64,000 nt of DNA from Rhodeus uyekii (Eukaryota; Chordata; Actinopteri; Cypriniformes; Acheilognathidae), in contig JAWRVZ010000325.1 of NCBI GenBank assembly GCA_037043235.1, positions 310,001 through 374,000 on the forward strand. Reading direction: 5' to 3'. Below, piece after piece: positions 63,101 through 64,000 of this stretch. Within the stretch, counting starts at the first letter, position 1. The number at the start of each line of letters is the position of its first letter. The notes under the pieces are model-generated. The model was not told the origin of the DNA. It saw only the letters and a list, made by a program, of their open reading frames with translations, and did not search any database. The position numbers were made by a program, and so were the translations under genes.

Positions 63101-63674
63101 AATTGCCCATAAGGAAACCACAAAAATGATCACTCCGACACCTTCACTTCATAATGCATAGTGGGCAGCAACATTTACATTGTAGACACTGACAGCCCCT
63201 TGTTATAAATACCATGTCTTCACTAAAATTATAGGGTGGTCTAGACAATCTAGAGCTGAACGAGTGAGTGAGGTTTTTTAATTTGGCTAGTGCAGCTTTA
63301 GCAGTTGTTGATGTTCTACATTGTCTGAACGTACACATTACATAGTCTTGGCTTAACTCCAGTTTTCTTATCACATCACTTAGATGCGTAATGCTTTACT
63401 GTGTTGTGCACATGTCACTTGCTCTGGCTGGCCAGAAACGGTTTGGAGCCCGATACTTATGCACACCAATTTTCTTCGGTCTTGTCTATATGTTAAAAAT
63501 GTTAATTTTGTTCTCCTTCCATCTCCCTCTATTTATAGGAATCTTGTGCCTGTTACACAACTTTATGTCAGCGTTGATGCCAGCACCAAGGACAGTCTGA
63601 AGAAAATTGACCGTCCCTTATTCAAAGACTTCTGGCAGCGCTTTTTGGATAGTCTAAGAGCACTGGGTGAAAAG
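32842..63674 (+). CDS. tyw1: tRNA 4-demethylwyosine synthase TYW1 (3' end beyond window)
   Basis: Thirteen exons: 32842-32848, 33187-33305, 33418-33552, 36060-36161, 37214-37408, 37492-37770, 38414-38533, 45964-46096, 52932-52984, 53118-53236, 55871-55980, 59749-59926 and 63539-63674. They join in frame to 562 codons; about 170 C-terminal codons lie beyond the window. Order: N-terminal membrane helix (~20-40); flavodoxin domain with FMN loop GSQTGTAK (80-87), ATYTDGQPTESAEWF and FGLGNS; a Cys/Lys-rich then acidic linker; and the radical-SAM domain with C412-x3-C416-x2-C419 (LACANKCVFCW), followed by HHTNPVGTEW, SLVGEPIMYPEIN and LYVSVDASTKDSL. TYW1 condenses N1-methylguanosine-37 of tRNA-Phe with pyruvate-derived carbons, the second step of wybutosine synthesis; the flavodoxin part supplies electrons. 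All introns are GT-AG except intron 6, which starts with GC. The tiny first exon (MS plus one base) fits the frame but is the least certain. Confidence 0.94.
33604..35951. mobile_element. pogo/Tigger-like composite element in tyw1 intron 3
   Basis: The 2348-bp element has inverted ends CAGTGGAGTTC(GG/AC)TTAT and TA duplications at 33602-33603 and 35952-35953. A ~150-bp internal direct repeat (33671-33825 and 35503-35645, sharing CAAAAGGCATATGT and CGATACAAACCTTTAATT-like blocks) brackets a minisatellite, the module shared with 12734-12985, and the right end of another pogo-like element ending GAGGTATTACTG at 34954. No transposase frame was recognised. Confidence 0.75.
34475..34567. repeat. 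25-bp minisatellite
   Basis: About 3.7 copies of a 25-bp unit containing GTTCTCTCGCGGCTCCCGCA; copies 2-4 are nearly identical. It lies inside the pogo-like element and is GC-rich against an AT-rich background. Confidence 0.9.
36162..37213. other. tyw1 intron 4
   Basis: A 1.05-kb AT-rich intron with no recognisable repeat family or RNA gene. Open frames here are short and lack family resemblance. Confidence 0.5.
37771..38090 (+). other. Possible alternative 3' end of tyw1 (retained start of intron 6)
   Basis: If the GC donor at 37771 is not used, translation continues for seven codons (ASQPSSL) to a stop at 37792-37794. A 3' UTR-like stretch then runs to AATAAA at 38065-38070, followed by a T/G-rich element (TTTCTGTTTGTTTAC). 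The product would be a ~286-residue membrane-anchored flavodoxin without the radical-SAM domain. This is inference from sequence only. Confidence 0.35.
38748..38779. repeat. (TA)n microsatellite
   Basis: Uninterrupted TA dinucleotides, followed by CACACAC. It directly abuts the left end of the pogo-like element; a second TA tract (about 39399-39430) abuts its right end. Confidence 0.95.
38786..39398. mobile_element. pogo/Tigger-like element with eroded ends
   Basis: The left part, TAGTACCTCAAGATACGAAA then TTCAACTTACGAAAAATCC, and the right part, CGTTATACGAAGGCCGCCTC then GGAACGGATTAATTTCGTAT, have the terminal-region words of Tigger-type elements, but the outermost bases are lost into flanking TA tracts. 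A hAT-type end (about 39020-39102, with GGCCCGCGGGCCGTAGTTTG then CCCCTG) is inserted or fused inside. Confidence 0.5.
39020..39102. mobile_element. hAT (Charlie-like) terminal fragment
   Basis: The sequence AACGGGCCGGATATGGCCCG, GCGGGCCGTAGTTTGCC and the terminal CCCCTG closely resemble the ends of vertebrate hAT/Charlie elements. Only one end is seen. Confidence 0.5.
39433..39474. repeat. Perfect 42-bp palindrome
   Basis: Arm GTCTGCCAAATGCATAAAC (19 bp) around the self-complementary centre ATAT. The arm is the conserved SINE 3' tail, so two tails face each other here. Confidence 0.95.
39456..39597 (-). mobile_element. tRNA-like SINE
   Basis: On the minus strand a tRNA-like head (AGTAGAGTGTGGCGCTTGC, and a B-box-like GAGTTTGATTCCC) is followed by the conserved tail CAAGTCGCTTCGGATAAAAT and GTCTGCCAAATGCATAAAC. 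The A- and B-box-like order is that of tRNA-derived SINEs common in cyprinids. It is degenerate and not a tRNA gene. Confidence 0.6.
40410..40973 (+). promoter_or_regulatory. Candidate internal promoter / alternative first exon of tyw1
   Basis: This ~560-bp repeat-free stretch in the middle of intron 7 has higher GC and an NRF-1-like TGCGCATACGCA. It ends with ATG GCC AAA GAT CCT AAG directly before a good donor (GTAAAT at 40974). The ATG (40956) has G at -3 and +4. The donor phase is 0, so splicing to exon 8 would be in frame and would encode MAKDPK joined to the linker and the whole radical-SAM domain, without the flavodoxin domain. A chance donor or a conserved enhancer are alternatives. 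An out-of-frame ATG sits at 40951. Confidence 0.25.
42330..42452. mobile_element. Nested hAT terminal fragments
   Basis: GATCCGCGGACCGGGGGTTG followed by GGGACCACTG, and then GTTCGATCGAACCCAGG and TTAAGAATCACTG, are two hAT-type right ends close together, each finishing in CACTG. The preceding ~100 bp is probably part of these elements. Confidence 0.5.
42669..42848. mobile_element. GGGATAGTTCACCC-family MITE
   Basis: A left-end fragment CACCCAAAAATGAAAAGTC and a right end with GACATGAGGGTAAGTAAATA and TTAGGTGAACCGTTCCTTTA in inverted arrangement. Short non-coding copy in tyw1 intron 7. Confidence 0.55.
42993..44053. other. tyw1 intron 7, unassigned sequence
   Basis: About 43000-43270 is repeat-poor and of even base composition, perhaps conserved non-coding sequence. 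From about 43712 a transposon-like segment begins (GAGCTACACCGATCAACATG, then ACCGGTGATTGTTCGATCAG) that probably belongs to the same repeat as the left inverted arm at 44054. Confidence 0.3.
44054..44549 (+). repeat. Left arm of inverted repeat around tyw1 exon 8
   Basis: About 500 bp matches 46431-46958 in inverted orientation at more than 90% identity by eye. Mirrored blocks include TAACGTAATGTTAATCGAAG, GTTAGCATTAATCTGTATTT, CACCTGTACAATTTAAAGTT and CCACGAAAATCTCTAAAACA. No coding frame. Likely two copies of one interspersed repeat. Confidence 0.9.
46431..46958 (-). repeat. Right arm of inverted repeat around tyw1 exon 8
   Basis: Inverted partner of 44054-44549, beginning about 335 bp after exon 8. 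It is slightly longer because of an A-run (46600-46613) and a few small insertions. Confidence 0.9.
46959..50879. other. tyw1 intron 8, unassigned part
   Basis: No coding exon, RNA gene or clear transposon was recognised in this AT-rich stretch. Segments around 48600-48960 and 47470-47720 are repeat-poor and could be conserved non-coding DNA. Confidence 0.4.
50880..51720 (-). pseudogene. Decayed Tc1-like transposase element
   Basis: On the plus strand the words CCATAATTATTGGTCCCCTT, TCCTTCACATTCCCAGGTCC, GGGTTCAGGTCAGGAGACTG, GGATGGTCATGGCAG and TTTGGACTGTTGTCCTGATA are those of the 3' half of fish Tc1-like transposase genes read in reverse. The conserved catalytic-domain region is recognisable only as fragments, with many stops and frameshifts, so the element cannot encode an active enzyme. 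Confidence 0.6.
52481..52590 (-). repeat. Fragment of the CACTACCGTTCAAA MITE family
   Basis: TCTGAAGTCTCTTATGCTCA, TATTGATCAAAAGTACTAAT and GCTGATTTCCTGCTCAAGAA match the inner part of the family represented at 8338-8683, in inverted orientation. The ends are missing. Confidence 0.5.
53683..53880. mobile_element. GGGATAGTTCACCC-family MITE (left half)
   Basis: AAAGGGGTAGTTCACCCAAA followed by TCATTTACTCACCCTCATGT and TGTTCCAGACTTGG, the best preserved left arm of this family in the window. The right end is not preserved. It lies in tyw1 intron 10. Confidence 0.6.
54989..55262 (+). mobile_element. Tc1-like element remnant
   Basis: The left end ACACTGCCCTTAAAAAAATT then AAAGGAGCACTTCATTGAAT and the inner blocks GCAAAATCATTCCCTTTCTG, TTTCCTCTCCAGTGCACC and AAAGCAGGTGAAACTGATTC are typical of a fish Tc1-like family. 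It is truncated, with no transposase frame. Confidence 0.55.
56800..56888 (+). repeat. SINE 3' half
   Basis: CAGTAGAGTGTGTTTCTTG, then GAGTTGCTTTGGATAAAAGC and ATCTGCCAAATGCATAAATG, the plus-strand counterpart of the SINE at 39456-39597. A more decayed relative is near 57375-57420. Confidence 0.5.
56889..59130. other. tyw1 intron 11, unassigned part
   Basis: No coding exon is seen. The longest open frame of the window (minus strand 58174-58713, 179 codons) lies here but has no recognisable domain, splice partner or family. Poly-T runs occur near 58150-58180. Confidence 0.4.
59131..59345. repeat. Harbinger-like MITE relative
   Basis: GGAGTGTATTCCAGAAAAC followed by TCGGTTGATTAACCCAAACC, TTGCTTACTCTGG and CTGTCAACCCAGAGTATG match the block seen at 22410-22440. 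The ends are unclear. Confidence 0.4.
60057..60123. repeat. (CA)n microsatellite
   Basis: About 33 uninterrupted AC/CA dinucleotides inside the pogo-like element; likely polymorphic in length. Confidence 0.98.
60670..60840 (-). pseudogene. Tigger/pogo transposase N-terminal remnant
   Basis: A minus-strand frame from ATG at 60840 reads MSTKKVSGKDSSEKKKR, then MTMEMKHEIVNKYERGARAS and DLAHM. This resembles the CENP-B/pogo N-terminal helix-turn-helix (basic lead, KHEIV..YE.G...SDLA). In-frame stops follow within about 15 residues, and the DDE catalytic domain is absent from the 1.1-kb element. It is a dead transposase fragment. Confidence 0.6.
61068..63538. other. tyw1 intron 12, remaining part
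   Basis: No exon or RNA gene is recognised. About 61270-61660 is repeat-poor and might be conserved non-coding sequence. A short tandem duplication of CTAAACCATGTGACAATAAG is visible at about 62065-62115. The rest is AT-rich. Confidence 0.4.
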
Positions 63675-64000
63675 GTAGGTCCACTGTGCCATAATCCAAA
63701 TAAATCTAACCGTGTGTTTGAACTGTTTATTTGTTTTAAGCTCGTAAGATTGCCATCTCACTGAATTCATAATCATACAACAAATAGAACCGCAATTATC
63801 AAGAGTACAAAACCCCGGGTTACATTGTGATCTTTAATGTTTTTGTGATCTATAGTGTTCAGATATTAATGAATCAACGCACCACAAAATTATTATTGTC
63901 AATACAAGTCATTCAAAAGCAATGATGTCATTGCCTTTAAATGGCTTGCGTTGACAGTAATAATTTTGTGTCTTTACACAAGCCATGTAATGAAGACGTA
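63675..64000. other. Start of tyw1 intron 13
   Basis: Sequence after the GTAGGT donor at 63675 up to the window edge. No next exon is seen, so the remaining TYW1 C-terminal exons lie beyond 64000. Confidence 0.7.

Overview
The window is vertebrate nuclear DNA from a ray-finned fish, most likely a cyprinid or close otophysan relative. The genes are split by GT-AG introns and are recognisable vertebrate orthologues. The intergenic and intronic DNA is AT-rich and full of TIR transposon remnants, TA and CA microsatellites, and a 5S-rRNA-derived SINE of the zebrafish SINE3 type. No prokaryotic, organellar, viral or CRISPR features were seen. Four protein-coding genes account for essentially all supported coding sequence; nearly all other open frames are antisense shadows or lie in repeats. 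All family and repeat names come from memory of the sequences, since no database search was possible. Layout: 1-6.2 kb is gene-free DNA downstream of ypel2, with a hAT-type element nested inside an older palindromic repeat. ypel2 (Yippee-like 2, minus strand, four coding exons, 119 codons) occupies 6.3-9.1 kb. From 9.1 to 16.5 kb there are repeats (SINE3, a LINE-like 3' end, MITEs) and a possible ypel2 promoter. gdpd1 (lysophospholipase D-type glycerophosphodiesterase, minus strand, ten coding exons, 318 codons) runs from 27.2 kb down to 21.0 kb. Its last two exons and 3' flank lie on a ~2.73 kb unit present twice in direct tandem. tmem120 (TACAN family, plus strand, twelve exons, 338 codons, probably tmem120a) occupies 28.6-32.1 kb, head-to-head with gdpd1. 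tyw1 (tRNA wybutosine synthesis protein 1, plus strand) starts at 32.8 kb; thirteen exons (562 codons) lie in the window, which ends before the last ~170 codons. Its large introns hold pogo/Tigger-like, hAT-like and Tc1-like remnants, a tRNA-like SINE, and a ~0.5 kb inverted-repeat pair around exon 8. The genes do not form one pathway. YPEL2 is a small zinc-binding protein, GDPD1 makes lysophosphatidic acid at membranes, TMEM120 is a nuclear-envelope/ER membrane protein with a CoA-binding, elongase-like fold, and TYW1 makes the tricyclic base of tRNA-Phe position 37. ypel2 and gdpd1 are neighbours on human 17q22, whereas TMEM120A and TYW1 both lie on human 7q11, so the gdpd1/tmem120 intergenic region may mark a junction of two ancestral linkage blocks. 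The observations most worth following are: the gdpd1 3'-end tandem duplication; a fragment of tmem120 intron 4/exon 5 inside gdpd1 intron 1; a GC-AG intron in tyw1 whose retention would give a flavodoxin-only protein with its own polyadenylation signal; a possible downstream tyw1 first exon that would give a radical-SAM-only protein; and inverted repeats around tyw1 exon 8 that favour circular RNA.
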